A stretch of DNA of 64,000 bases, from NCBI GenBank assembly GCA_020740775.1, contig JAHEWK010000001.1, positions 1,426,001 through 1,490,000 on the forward strand, written 5' to 3'. The translations under genes and the position numbers were made by a program. The notes below the pieces were generated by a model that made no database searches, was not told where the DNA came from, and worked only from the letters and a program-made list of their open reading frames with translations. Position 1 is the stretch's first letter. Each line of letters begins with the position of its first letter. Source of the stretch: Ilyonectria destructans. Lineage: Eukaryota; Ascomycota; Sordariomycetes; Hypocreales; Nectriaceae. Shown here piece by piece: positions 33,054 to 44,125 of the stretch.

Positions 33054-34565
33054 GACTGATGGCTGGGGGCAAAGGCAACAAGACGAGATACCAAACACGG
33101 GTAAAGTAGAAAGGTAAAAGTGGACGATAGGGCTCAATGGCAGAGGTCTCAATGGCAGAGATCCCGAGGTGGAAGCAAAAAGAGAGCTTAAGAGAGGGGG
33201 GGTATGCACAAACGACGCTGTGTCGTACGCGGCAGCGATGTCTACGACGACGATAACGACGACGACGACGACGATGACTGTGACGGTGTTGGGCTTTGTG
33301 AGGACAAGAGGAACAAGACGAGGTCAAGCAGGTATAAGATGGAGGAGGAGAAAGAAGAGTGAAGAGTGAAGAGGATATCGAGCGAGTCGAGGTAGGTTGA
33401 AGAAGAGGGGGGGACAGGAGATACTTATACTCGGAGGCAGGCAGCAAGAGAGCGAGAGAGCGAGAGCGAGAGCCAAAGAGATACGGGGAGCACACAGACA
33501 GTAAAGAGAGGGCAAGGTCACTTGTACCAAGATTCATCACCTTTCAAATGTGGGCATGGGCACACTTGAAAGGCAGACTCGCCCCCTTCTTGGGGCGCGA
33601 ACCAGCACTCGCAAGGCACATCGAATTGTGGAGAGGGTTGAATGAGATAAAGAAAGAAAAATAGCAACTCCGCTTGGAGATATGAAAATACATCCCGTTG
33701 ACGATTTGCGTAACAAGAAGAATTGTCCTTGTCAAGCTTCTGTCGATTCCTGCTGTGAGAAGTGCGAGGAGAGAAACTGGGAGATGAAGAGGACGAGGGA
33801 ATGCGAGAGAGCGAAGGACTGGGGGGAGCTGCCTGGCAGAACACCAGAGCAGCTCGTTGGTGGGCTGAGGCAACCAAGAATAGCACGGCTAAGTCATCAG
33901 ATCCGGGCTCATGATTGGCTAGAGCGTGTAGCGGTGCTACAACCAACGCAACGGTTTCGTTATGGGGCGAGTGCAACTGAATCTTTGAGATGCCCCGGAT
34001 GCATCTCTTTGGGCTTCGATTATGGATTTCTCTGAAATAATCATTTACCATACAAACACTTACTCATTTGGATTCATTCCAGCTCGAGATTCAGACGTTA
34101 TCCGCACGTCCAGAGCCCAGGCGTGTCCCATGATACCTGCTTTGCTATCGTGCTTGTTTCAGGAAAAGTGTTACATCAGATGAAGTAATTAGTGGGTCCT
34201 CCTCGTGTAGGTCGAAGATGCTTCCTGACGGCCGTGACTCTCTCTATTCGTACACTCATCAGATGATTCAACATTGTACGTCCAGATGATGCCAGGAAGC
34301 ACCTAGACCGTATATGTTTGAGTGAATTTGTGTGCGAAGCACAGCTTTATCCCCAAATATTTGGTGTTTGTGGTCGTGACAATATCGCAATCTTCGCATC
34401 ACGCACGCAGCTTGCCACCATCCACTACAAACATTTGGGCGAAGACAAACCGGCCGCCCAAAATGAATCATGCTCGAAATCTGGCGGGTATAAAGGCCAG
34501 GCCAAGTCCAAGTTCAGTTCGTCTTGTTCTAATGCATTATCATCATCATCTTTCTCATCGCCGTC
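33054..34565. other. intergenic region with simple repeats and a TATA-like box
   Basis: Holds the minus-strand gene's 5' region and the promoter of the next plus-strand ORF. Includes a tandem 15 bp duplication (CTCAATGGCAGAG, 33133-33162), an ACG/GAC microsatellite (about 33244-33276), a GAGAGC run (about 33448-33475) and GGTATAAAGG at about 34488, some 78 nt upstream of the ATG at 34566. No gene is supported. Confidence 0.5.
33244..33276. repeat. ACG/GAC trinucleotide repeat
   Basis: Near-perfect GAC repeats in the 5' region of the DUF4139 gene, about 190 nt upstream of its start codon. Confidence 0.85.
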
Positions 34566-35483
34566 ATGGATGCACCACATCACATCCCTGCTCATCCTCG
34601 CTTTCGCGCCAGCCGCCCTCGCCTCTGCGAACGACATCGCGCGATGATGAATGCTGACCTAATGGACGAGCATCATCTCGAACGAAACAACGACTACCTG
34701 GAACCAAGACAGGTGGGGCCCCGGCTGGCAGATTGGCTCAACTCGCAGATTGAGCCTCGCCTTGGCCGTCCAGAAGGCGCCGGGCTCCGACCCGGAGGAG
34801 ATCCACGGTTCGCGCCCACAAGGCGACGAACCATGGTAGCCGCCATTCTACCACACGGAATGGGTGGTGACAGATTCACGAACCAAGGCACCTTTAACAT
34901 CAATAGGGACTTGCTGTTCGCACACTTCCCACGAGCACAGGATGCGACCCAACGTGGCATCCTTGACCTGGATCCCTTCGTTCGGAGGGCAGTCGCTGAC
35001 GGGCATCCAAAACACATGATCTGTTGGGCGCTTCGCTTCATCTTCGGTCACATGGAACGCCTCTCACGTACTGGGGATCTGGACATATTTGGAGCGGCCG
35101 AGCAGCAGATCGAAGACACCCTTGATCGCGCCGGCACTGTGCAAGACTGGGCAGCGTGCATGCACGCCATGTGCGTTGTCCTCGACCACGGCCGGGGACT
35201 CGGGTGCTCAGATGAGTTACTAAGCCGCGTCATGACCTTTCTCGAGGGCCTTTTCCAGGACGTCCAGAACTTGCTGGGCTGGTGGCAGACAACGGTGCTC
35301 TTCGAGGCATTTGCTGGTGTCTTCCGAGCGACGCGCAGGGACTTGGTGGAGCAGCTTCACAGAATCTGGAATAGGTTCGATACCGAGGTCCGGGAGGATC
35401 TGATGCGAGGCATGAGGCTTGCGCTACTAAGGGACAACGTTGAGGGGAGGGCACATCGCATGTATCGAGCTCTTGTCCAGTAG
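34566..35483 (+). CDS. orphan protein; out-of-frame signal peptide overlaps its start
   Basis: One open frame of 305 residues with no recognised domain. The conserved-looking part begins at internal ATGs (34645/34648, MMNADLMDEHHLERNNDYLE). The C-terminal two-thirds is helical and well formed (KHMICWALRFIFGHMERLSR; QDWAACMHAMCVVLDHGRGL; SRVMTFLEGLFQDVQNLLGW). The first 27 residues in this frame are Pro/Arg/His-rich and look non-coding. In another frame an ATG at 34570 encodes a typical secretory signal (LLILAFAPAALASA) ending at a TGA at 34645-34647, just where the long frame becomes protein-like. Either the gene has a one-base frameshift in its secretion signal, or translation starts at 34645 and the product is cytosolic. 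A TATA-like GGTATAAAGG lies at about 34488. Confidence 0.55.
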   Translation: MDAPHHIPAHPRFRASRPRLCERHRAMMNADLMDEHHLERNNDYLEPRQVGPRLADWLNSQIEPRLGRPEGAGLRPGGDPRFAPTRRRTMVAAILPHGMGGDRFTNQGTFNINRDLLFAHFPRAQDATQRGILDLDPFVRRAVADGHPKHMICWALRFIFGHMERLSRTGDLDIFGAAEQQIEDTLDRAGTVQDWAACMHAMCVVLDHGRGLGCSDELLSRVMTFLEGLFQDVQNLLGWWQTTVLFEAFAGVFRATRRDLVEQLHRIWNRFDTEVREDLMRGMRLALLRDNVEGRAHRMYRALVQ

Positions 35484-35893
35484 AGGGGCCTTGGCATTAT
35501 TGAAGGAAAGGAATACGAGACAATGTGGGTGGGTTCATTCGGGCAGCCAACACGTCAGATCAGACAGTCCCCAGATTGAAGAATAATTGACTTCGTAAAT
35601 CGATTTGCCCCGGTAAATCGCATATATTTCCCCAGCCCCATTGAATTCCACGCCCCCACCTTTCGCCGAGCGCCGGCGTCATTATGCTGTCAATCGCCTT
35701 ACCATGTTGCACCAGCCTCTCACCATCCATCGCCAACATGTGGTGAGCTTCCATCATTGCGACCTTGGGCATTGAATATCGACCTCTTGGTTTCCGGTGA
35801 TCCGGTGTATATTGACCTTGCTTCTTTCTTGCCTCACCTTGTTCGTTTCTTTCCTTGAACCCACTCCTCCCATTCCATCAGGCCGCCATCACC
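35484..35893. other. intergenic spacer and promoter
   Basis: About 410 bp. The 3' end is pyrimidine-rich (TTGACCTTGCTTCTTTCTTG) immediately before the next start codon, as in many fungal promoters. Nothing else is seen. Confidence 0.45.
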
Positions 35894-37074
35894 ATGTCGT
35901 CCACCCACTCCAAGTCGCCCATGCGACCCGTGGATCCTCAGCCGATGCGCACTCCGTCGCCTACCAGAGGCAACTCATTTCCGCCTCCTCCGGCTCAGTC
36001 TCAATCGCAGTCGAATTCCAAGCCGAAGTCCAAGCCTGAGTCGTACAGTCAGCCGCGTTACAACCCCCAGGACTACACCAGTCAGAGCTATAATCCCCAG
36101 AACTACAGCCCCCAGAACAACTATACCACCCAATCCTACAACCCCCAAAACTACAACCCTCAAAGCTACGATCCCCAAGGCTACACCACGCAGCCCTACA
36201 ATCCGCAGGAATATGGCCCTCCTATGGCGGCAACAGGTCCTCCTCTCGATCCTGGAATCCCCGTGCCCGGAAACCCTGTTCCCCCGATCATCCCGGTGCC
36301 AGAGTCACAGGCTCCCAATTACCAGCCCAATTACCAGGGCAAGCCGGGTGGCAACATGGGCGGTAGCATGGCTGAGGTCCCTCGGCCCAGTACCCAGATG
36401 GCGTCCACATTTGCTCCAACGAACCTCCGGGAACTCCAGGCTCTCAAGACGAATTGCCAGTTCGGCCTGCGCGAGTACGTCAGCCTCCAGCGTCGGCGGA
36501 AGACGGGCGACTCGGCCATGTCGGCTTATGAGCTAGACAATCGTATTCGAGCCCAAGCGGGCATCGTCCTGAGTGATTTGAGGGTCCTCCAAAGCGAGGT
36601 GCGCGACATTGCCAAAGAGGCGGAAAACCATCGCTGGCGCAAGTGGATTATCGGCGGTGCCATGTAAATTCCACTCCCTCCCTGCCCCCATCTGCCATTT
36701 CTGGCGTGTGCGTTAGCTGACCGACTTTCTTAAGCGCGACTTTCATCCCTTTCATCCGCAGGTTCTTCCGTCGAACAAACGATGAGGAGTCGCAAACATC
36801 TTCTAATGACACTGAGTATGCATTTCGCAAGTCCAAGGGGCTCCTTGAATACATCAAGAATGGCATCTTCGGCGCCGGCTATTTCGCCAAGCTGGCATTC
36901 CTCGTATTTGCCGTACTCTACGTCTTCTCGAATGAAGTGTCTCTGCGCGTTGCCAGAACGACTCAGAAGCGCGTGAAGCTGCTGTGCGTCAGGATTGAGC
37001 GTGGCGACACGGACATTGATGAGAAGGACATGAAGCTCCTTGAAGGGTGGCGATGGCGGGTTTTGCTTTGGTAG
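35894..37074 (+). CDS. tyrosine-repeat protein with C-terminal membrane segment
   Basis: Two exons, 35894-36663 and 36762-37074, 360 residues. The 98 nt intron (donor CAT-GTAAAT, acceptor CCGCAG) restores the frame at ...IIGGAM-FFRRTNDEESQ. Residues ~45-110 are repeats of YNPQxY/YTTQ type (SYNPQNY, SYDPQGY, PYNPQEY), prion-like in composition. A Pro-rich region follows, then a globular helical part (TNLRELQALKTNCQFGLREY; YELDNRIRAQAGIVLSDLRV). The second exon has a predicted membrane span (GYFAKLAFLVFAVLYVF) and a charged tail ending GWRWRVLLW. Probably a single-pass membrane protein with the low-complexity head in the cytosol; function unknown. Confidence 0.75.
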
Positions 37075-37438
37075 AGGCCGCGACGAAGATATCGTAGTAT
37101 GAGGACATGATTGTAACGAAGCTTGCCTAGGTCATTGCATTTTCAGTTGGATTATTTCAGTCGATCTTTTTAACCTCAGCTAATAACGAACAATTTACAC
37201 TGCACGACATAGAGCCTGGAACCTATCAGCTTCTACAGCCGTCTCGATTTAAGGCCCGTTGAAAGATTTTTCTGGTCGGTGAAGATTCGCCTACGTGGCA
37301 TTTGTGACTTGTCATGGGGCCGACATAATTTTGTGAAGCACAACTCCACTCACCTTCAGCTTGCATTCACACCACCCTATACACCACACCAACCGTTCCT
37401 GGAGTTGCCAAGTCTACCGATATCGGTCACGTCGCAAT
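37075..37438. other. intergenic spacer
   Basis: About 360 bp between two plus-strand genes. It must contain a terminator region and the promoter of the methyltransferase gene; no distinct motif is recognised. Confidence 0.4.
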
Positions 37439-39037
37439 ATGGCCGAGAAGCGCAAAAATGAGGACGAGGTCCCAGGCGGATCATTAGCCTCGCATGGACA
37501 GTCCGGCGTTGATAAATCAAGAACGGTTGAGTCACACCTCACTTTCTCAAATGACGATGCAGTCCGAGACCGTCGTTTTGCAGAGTTGTACTCAAAGCCT
37601 CCGGATTTCAAAGAGCTAGCACAGCTAGATCCAGACTTTGCTAACGTGTATGCCTCACTGTCTCTATGAATGATACGTACGTTTGTTCTCATGCAGAATC
37701 TCAGGTGGAACCAACGGAAACCCGACTTTTTCAACGATCCAAAATGTGTCATGCAGTTGACCAAGACACTGCTCAAATTAGATTTTGACTTGCAGATTGA
37801 GCTCCCCGATGATAGGTTGTGCCCTCCTGTAAGTTGCTATGCACCAACTGGAAATATGATGGCTCATACCTATTCTCGTAGGTTACGAACAGACACAACT
37901 ATTTGCTGTGGCTCAAAGGTCTCTTGGACACGACCACCTACGAAAAGCCAGACCGTAAGGTGGTTGGTCTTGACATTGGCACTGGGGCAAGCTGCATTTA
38001 TCCGCTTCTCGGCTGCGCTCAGAGACCATGGTCCTTTATCGCTACCGGTAAGAGCCGTCACGTTGATCGCAAAGCATTCCTAACCGCCTATAGATATCGA
38101 TACGAGGAGTCTCGAATCTGCAAGGAAAAATGTAGCCCTGAACAACCTACAGAACCGGATCAATGTTGTGCAGCGAAAACCAGTGGACTCGGTCATTCCT
38201 CTTGATGACCTCGGCATCGACACTATCGACTTCACCATGAATAACCCCCCATTCTATAAATCCGAAGAAGACATGGTCAACAGTGCTGCACAAAAGTCTC
38301 GACCCCCATTGAGCGCATGTACAGGAGCAAAAGTCGAAATGGTCACCAACGGTGGCGAAGTGGGTTTCGTTGATCGCATTCTGCAGGAGTCGCTCATTCT
38401 GCGCGAGCGTGTGCAGTGGTATACAGCCATGTTCGGATTCCTCACCAGCATTGTGGAGTTCATCGAGAAGCTCCGAAAGAACGGCATCGACAACTACGCC
38501 GTTACCGAGTTTGTACAGGGATCCAAGACCCGGCGGTGGGCCATTGCCTGGAGCTTTGGGCCCATGCGACCAACCCAGGAAGTGGCTCGTGGTATTACCA
38601 CCGCAGTATCAAAGAGCATCCTCCCTGATATCACAGAGGTTGACGTAGCCAAAATTCCCACCCCAGAAAAGGTCGGCAAATTTGCAGACAACCTCAGCGC
38701 TGCAGTAGGGAAGATGGAAATGATCTCTTGGGATTGGGATCGAACTCGGATGGAAGGCGTGGGACGCACAGTGGACAAGGTATGGGCTCGTGCCTGGCGG
38801 AGGCGAAAGCAGCGAGAAATGCAAGTTGAAAAAGACAACAAGAAAACTGAGGATAAGGAGGGGAAAAAGTGCATGTTTGCCTTCAAACTGTTTATCCGAG
38901 TGGGAAAGGAACAGGTCACGGTTGGGTGCCGGTGGATGGAGGGCCATGATGCGACTGCGTTTGAAAGTTTCCAGGGATTCTTAAAGTCGGCTACGCGGTC
39001 AGTTTTGGAGGTAAAGACTGATGAGGACATCAACTAG
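37439..39037 (+). CDS. METTL16-like RNA N6-adenosine methyltransferase
   Basis: Four exons fit: 37439-37645, 37697-37828, 37882-38047 and 38094-39037, giving 482 residues (the first junction could shift by a few codons). The N-terminus has the METTL16/DUF890 pattern: RFAELYSKPPDFKELAQLDP, then DPKCVMQLTKTLLKLDFDLQ, LPDDRLCPP and NRHNYLLWLKGLLD. The SAM site is VVGLDIGTGASCIYPLLG (~140) and the catalytic motif is NPPF (~219) in IDFTMNNPPFYKSEEDM. The later part includes YTAMFGFLTSIVEFIEKLRK and GSKTRRWAIAWSF. METTL16 enzymes modify U6 snRNA and some mRNAs in the nucleus; that substrate is inferred by family. A Lys/Glu-rich insert (QVEKDNKKTEDKEGKK) lies near residue ~410. The gene converges on the next one with about 110 bp between stops. 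Confidence 0.9.
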
Positions 39038-39148
39038 TAAATATTAAATGGTTTATCAAGTTCCTGAAACGTATTTAAGATGTGAATTCAATTTCTCTTC
39101 TTTGTCTATCCCTTGACGATAAGTTGCGCGGTTCTATTGACCTTAGAA

Positions 39149-40540
39149 TTATGCCCTAGAATTAACTTGGAACTTGTCAAGATCAGAGACAACCTCGGAC
39201 TTGCTCTTGCCAGCCAAAAGAGCGCTGAGGATTATATCCTGCTCGGAGTCTGGAGCCATATTGTCCGACTTCGGAGCGTTGTTATCCAGGTTGGTGGGGA
39301 AGGGATATCCTTCACCAACGACAGAAACGAAGGTTTTGACCTCATCACACAGCCCCTTCTCTTTGTACAGGGTAGTGAGATGGTCCCAGCTGCTCTCTAC
39401 TAGAGGGAGGGCTTCGATCGTCTCCATTGGCTTGCCAAACGCGCTGCTGACCTGTAGGAGGTTCACCAGGCGATTAATGTTGGTCGACACATTCTCTCCG
39501 GCAGCGTGAGACAGGCCGGGGTTGAAGAAGATGCCATCACCCTTGCCTAGCGGTAAGGCGATGTAGTTCTTTAGAAAGAAATCATTGAAATCTGGGAGAC
39601 GGTATGCCATGTATCCAGCGGAGAAGGTCTGACTGAAAGGAAGGAGTCGCGTGGGTCCGCTCTCGAGGGGCACGTCGACATGGGCGACGGCGCCTTGAAG
39701 GGTCAAGCACTGGCTAGCCACCTGCATGGCTCGCGGGTATCCGCCGCATCGGTCGGCGGACATGAAGCCCAGATGATAGTCACGGTGGGAGACCTGTGCA
39801 GCCGAGCCAGGCTTGACATTGTTGGCCTGGGCCGTGAGGCGGTAGCCGGGACCTAGCCAGGCACCGGAGATGAGATCAAGGTAGGGGTTCGAGTAGTAGC
39901 TCAGGAATGAGGCCGGATCAGCGAGACCATGCTTGCTGAACGAATTCCAGATGCGGTCGTTCTTTCCAGCGCCCGCGAAGTGGTCACCGTGGGTCTTGGA
40001 CGATTTCTTTTCCTCCTCAATGATCGTGTAAAAGGTTTCCGTAGCTTTGTCGATGACTTGCTCGTCGGTGAAGAGGCCGCTGGTCACAAATACTCCTGGA
40101 CCGTGGAGGAGTACTCGGTACCATTCATCTTGAAGATCCCTCTTCTGGTCCTCCGTCATCGTAGAGTAGGGAGCTAGCTTGTAAATCGGGACATTTTTCT
40201 CCATCGCGGCCGCTAGCGGGTATTGGTCCTTAGTGGCGGTTTGGGCGCAGATGGCCTTGAAGGCTTCTATTGACGGAGGCGGCGACAGGGTGTAGAGACG
40301 AGACTGGCCCTGTTCTGACAGGATGCCGCGCGTGGCAGCTTGCTGAGGATCCTTTGAAAGCATGGTGAAAAAGACTTTTCTCAACGACGATGACAAGTCT
40401 ACGTTGCTTTCGGGAGGTGAATTCCGAAGCATCCAAATATATGTTGGTTGAAGTGGGGCAGACGGGATTCTGTCCGACAGACACGGCTGGAGAGCCCCGA
40501 TCAATGAGGACTTCACGATCGCTTTCATATGAATAATCAT
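39149..40540 (-). CDS. phytanoyl-CoA dioxygenase (PhyH) family oxygenase
   Basis: Single exon. The frame is open from 40615, but the first ATG is at 40540 (463 residues); a second plausible start is MLSKDPQQAATRG at 40363, which begins the conserved part. It looks like an Fe(II)/2-oxoglutarate dioxygenase of the PhyH type. The metal-binding HxD is in SHRDYHLGFMSADRCG, the distal His in FFNPGLSHAAGENV, and the 2-oxoglutarate Arg in NRLVNLLQVSSAFG. Upstream are EWYRVLLHGPGVFVTSGLF and GAWLGPGYRLTAQANNVKPG. Substrate unknown; relatives hydroxylate fatty acyl groups or secondary metabolites. If translation starts at 40540, the N-terminus (MKAIVKSSLIGALQPCLS) could act as a mitochondrial targeting peptide, but this is a weak inference. 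Confidence 0.8.
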   Translation of the reverse strand: MIIHMKAIVKSSLIGALQPCLSDRIPSAPLQPTYIWMLRNSPPESNVDLSSSLRKVFFTMLSKDPQQAATRGILSEQGQSRLYTLSPPPSIEAFKAICAQTATKDQYPLAAAMEKNVPIYKLAPYSTMTEDQKRDLQDEWYRVLLHGPGVFVTSGLFTDEQVIDKATETFYTIIEEEKKSSKTHGDHFAGAGKNDRIWNSFSKHGLADPASFLSYYSNPYLDLISGAWLGPGYRLTAQANNVKPGSAAQVSHRDYHLGFMSADRCGGYPRAMQVASQCLTLQGAVAHVDVPLESGPTRLLPFSQTFSAGYMAYRLPDFNDFFLKNYIALPLGKGDGIFFNPGLSHAAGENVSTNINRLVNLLQVSSAFGKPMETIEALPLVESSWDHLTTLYKEKGLCDEVKTFVSVVGEGYPFPTNLDNNAPKSDNMAPDSEQDIILSALLAGKSKSEVVSDLDKFQVNSRA

Positions 40541-42182
40541 TACGCTCGTGTTGACTGGAGCTTTATTTATGGAATGGATCCCCCTAGAAGGAAAAAATAT
40601 GGCATAACTAGCCAATTGCGAGGGGATTCATTACTACCAACCTGAACTGTTGGCTTGTCTTGGCGCTGTACGTATGTACCGTGTAGCTGATGGGCGGTCC
40701 AGCTGCCAACGCCGCAGTACTGATAACAGAGAAATTGGCTCTGTAAAATCACTGCCTTAGCATAAGCCGTTGCTGCTGCTCGTAGCCATGACAGTGAAAA
40801 AGACTCTTTCAGTATTAAATATGAAAGAGGGAGGGAGTTGGTGAATTAGCGCGAAACCCCACTATTCTGGGACTCGGCCCCATGAATGCGGCTATAAAAT
40901 GCCAAGCAGCCAAGATTCCCGATAGACCTTCTCTACTATGTATGTCAGTGAGATTTGTGGAGTTCCTTGAACGTTCAGACTCTCGCAGCCGCTCTTGAAT
41001 CACCTCGGTTTTCATCTTGCCCTCTCCAATGAACCATATTTGAACCAGGGTACATGTAGACGGTTTGGAGTAAACAGGTGTGGGTTGCATCCTCTCGACA
41101 AGGACCGCGATGAGTCTCAAAGGAGAGTCCGAGAGCGAAAATGAAATTACATTAGCGTCGGGGTCATGGGAGCGGCAGAGCGCTAGATAATTAAGGACTT
41201 AGATGATGACGACGACTCTTGATGAAAGCGGGGGGGAAGGTCGAGAAAAGAGCGCAGCGCCGTCCCGGGAGGCAATAACCGGCCACGGCCACGGCCACGG
41301 CCACTTGGCCAGCTTTTTAGGCCTCGTTGGTCGAAGCGGTCTGGATGCCATCGGGTGGTCCGCACTGACGCCTTGCTGCCGAGGGAGCTTCAACTCCACG
41401 GTGACCCTAGAGAATGAAGCTTCTGCAGGGCGTCCCGGCTTCAAGGTGGGGGAGGGTTCATCCGAACTTCGGAGACTGTACGTCCGTGTCACACATCCTG
41501 GGAAACAACCGAGCTTAAGTTGTAGATCGGCAGAAAAGTGCCGCACGGCTCAGCTCTGAAAGGAGACCAATGGAAGTGCTCTGGGGATCCATGTTGCTTA
41601 TTTGGAGTAGCTGACGGCAGATGTATTGGGTATCATGAGGTGAAGGACCGTGCAATACAACACAAACAGGGACGCCTAGCCTGTGCTGCATAGCTACACG
41701 TCAGCTAGCCCTTGCCGAAATAAAATGAACACACTATAATGAGTCGGCTGTATTGCTCTATTTTGGCATCGCTCTTTTGCTCCTCGCCACTCCACTAGGC
41801 GGACCCGACCCGAACGAAGTCTGGGGTAACCAGCGACAACAAGCTGCCGAACGCGGGGAAGCAGAGATGATCGCACGGTATAGACTACCCCAGTGCCCAA
41901 TAATTACTACATGTGGTCTATGGATCTTTGCGACTCCGCTTTATCAGTCGATCTTGCGGGGTAGAATGCGTGGAGCCGAAATTATATCGAGGGCGGCCAC
42001 ATCCCGATGCTGGATCCCTGCTTGGTGTTTACGTACGCCCAAGAATATGTAGATGGCTGGAGTCAACAATTCACATATAAACAAAGGAAGATGTTGACTT
42101 CAGAGAGTTTTCTGTAGGACTCAAGCAGGCAACTCAGCAACCCAGTTCTAGCTCCGACTTACTTCCCCCCTTGAGATTCACA
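40541..42182. other. divergent intergenic region
   Basis: About 1.6 kb between two divergently transcribed genes. A short CGGCCA hexanucleotide run (4 copies, about 41280-41305) and a TATA-like CATATAAAC at about 42073 (roughly 110 nt before the next ATG) are visible. Frames on both strands overlap with no domain, so no gene is called. Confidence 0.5.
41280..41305. repeat. CGGCCA hexanucleotide repeat
   Basis: Four consecutive CGGCCA units, all CpG-containing and free of visible C-to-T decay. Confidence 0.75.
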
Positions 42183-43706
42183 ATGGCTTCTTCCCTTGTC
42201 TTGATTGCAGCGTTTCTGCGCGCCGCAGTTGCGACCATCACCTTCAACGACCCGTCCGACACCATCCTCCCCAAGAACTGGGCAGCCGATGATGCGATCC
42301 TGGCCGATTACGATATTCCCTTCATTACAAGCCAGCCTCGAGACTGTATGAAGCCTCGCATTGCACAAAACGAGCAGATTGGCTAATCACTCTTACAGTG
42401 GCCACGGCCTACTCTTTCAAAAAGGGCAGCAAGCTGGTGGAGCATAAAGAATTCTCAACGACCAAAAATGACACTTGTGTCGTTGTCGTGTCGAAGGGTG
42501 CTCATCTCACGGCCTCTCATGTCGACATTGTCAAGTCTGGCTACTCGAGCAACCTTAACGAAGCCAGTTTCTACGGCTTCAATGCGGCTCTCAATGTGGT
42601 ATGTTGCAACCTTTTATTACTTCGAGTATTTCCCTTATCAATTGTCTGCCACGGCTTGTATTTTGCCAAATACTTACTTCTACTCTTAGGCCAACGACTC
42701 CTCTGCCACTCTGGAGCATGTGAACATCACCGTCCACAATGGTGCTGCCAATGTCTACGCTTATGGCACAGGCACTGTTGTCAAGCTGAACCACGCCTGG
42801 CTCTACTCCAGCGGACCCGTCTCTCACGGACTCTATGCTTCGGGCAACGGAACCATTATTGGACGCAACATCAAGCACTTCTCGGGCGGCACCCGCTCCT
42901 CGGCCTTCTCCGGAGACTCCCCCGCTGGATACGTCTACGTCTACGACTCTGTCTCTCACACCGCCGGTGTTGGCTCTGCTACCTACTATGCCCTGGGAAC
43001 GATCTACGCCGAGAATGTCATCTCGCACTCCGACAACGGCCCTGTCGTCTTCAGCGATGGTGCCCAGAACGCGACTCTTGTCAACTGTGATGCCACTGCT
43101 GGCCTTCTTGGAGGAGTTGCCATGTTCAGCTCGTCGGTCCGTCTCTCCGGCGCAAAGCTTAAGCTGAAGGATTCCAAGATCACCACCCTCGGTAAGACCA
43201 TGCCTGGTCTGTGGTTCGGCAACCTTATCGCCGATGTTTTGATCGACAACAGCCAGATCAACCATACTTCTGGTGTCTTGGTTTCCGCCAACTACTCTCA
43301 GATCACCCAGGAATTCAACCACTATGCCGACTACACGGAGAACAGCAACTTGCAACCTGCTGAGGTGACTGTCAAGGTTGTCGATTCTGCCTTGACTGGA
43401 GACCTCGTCGCGTACAACGGCAGCTCCATCTCCTGGACTCTGAAGTCGTACAGCTCCTGGAAGGGCGCCGCCTACTCTGGATACGGAGCTGCCTCGTTCG
43501 ACGTCGCTCTCGACAGCACCAGCAGCTGGACCATGACTAAGTCTACCACCGTCCAGAACCTCACGGACACTGATAGCACTCTGTCGAACATCCACAGCAA
43601 CGGGCATACTCTCTACTACAACGCTAGCGCCACCAAGAGCCGCTGGCTTAAGGGACGCACCATCAAGCTGAGTGGAGGTGGCCATGCTAAGCCCATTTCT
43701 AAGTAG
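42183..43706 (+). CDS. secreted repetitive protein, probable beta-helix
   Basis: Three exons, 42183-42345, 42399-42598 and 42690-43706, 459 residues. All junctions keep frame. The N-terminus is a signal peptide (MASSLVLIAAFLRAAVA, cleavage near residue 17-18). The mature protein is rich in Ser, Thr, Gly and Asn, with short strand-like repeats: HVDIVKSGYSSNLNEASFYG, LNHAWLYSSGPVSHGLYASG, YVYVYDSVSHTAGVGSATYY, AENVISHSDNGPVVFSDGAQ, LKLKDSKITTLG, VLIDNSQINHTSGVLVSA. This is the pattern of right-handed parallel beta-helix proteins (pectate-lyase-like or adhesin-like). Several NxS/T sites suggest N-glycosylation. No catalytic residues of a known polysaccharide lyase are evident, so an enzymatic role is not claimed. 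Cell-wall or extracellular location is inferred. Confidence 0.8.
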
Positions 43707-44125
43707 GTTCTAGCTTAAACAAATAGCGTTGTGTTTTTAATACGACATTATTCTAGACCCTATACCTTGATCCGTATTTCCAATGTGACTTTGTGACATG
43801 ATCGAATTCTACACTATTGGTCTACCTCTCACCATGACTAGTTATTGCACTATCCTAGAGCTAAGAACTTCGGCTATTTTAATTACTTTCCTATATACTT
43901 TGAACTGTGTATACGTGCACATAAAGAAATTATGCGTAAAAATATAGACTAATACCACCTCTAGATGAGGTGGGGGCCTCGGCCGAGCTTAGTCAATCTG
44001 CGGCGGAGAGCCTGTGAATAAAGCCGAGACCGAGGTGACGCCATGCAGCGGCATTTACGTCGAGCACAACTAAAGTCCAAGGTTGAACTGATAACACAAA
44101 CTAGCCATTTATATCCGAGGATTAG
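43707..44125. other. AT-rich intergenic spacer
   Basis: About 420 bp, AT-rich in the middle, with 3' UTR of the secreted-protein gene and the promoter of the aminotransferase. A short inverted sequence, CCACCTCTAGATGAGGTGG (about 43956-43974), could form a hairpin. No gene is seen. Confidence 0.45.

Noticed and set aside
33240..33480. Possible CRISPR or tandem array in the 5' region of the DUF4139 gene
   Set aside because: These are plain trinucleotide and hexanucleotide microsatellites with no spacer structure, and CRISPR is not expected in a fungal nucleus.
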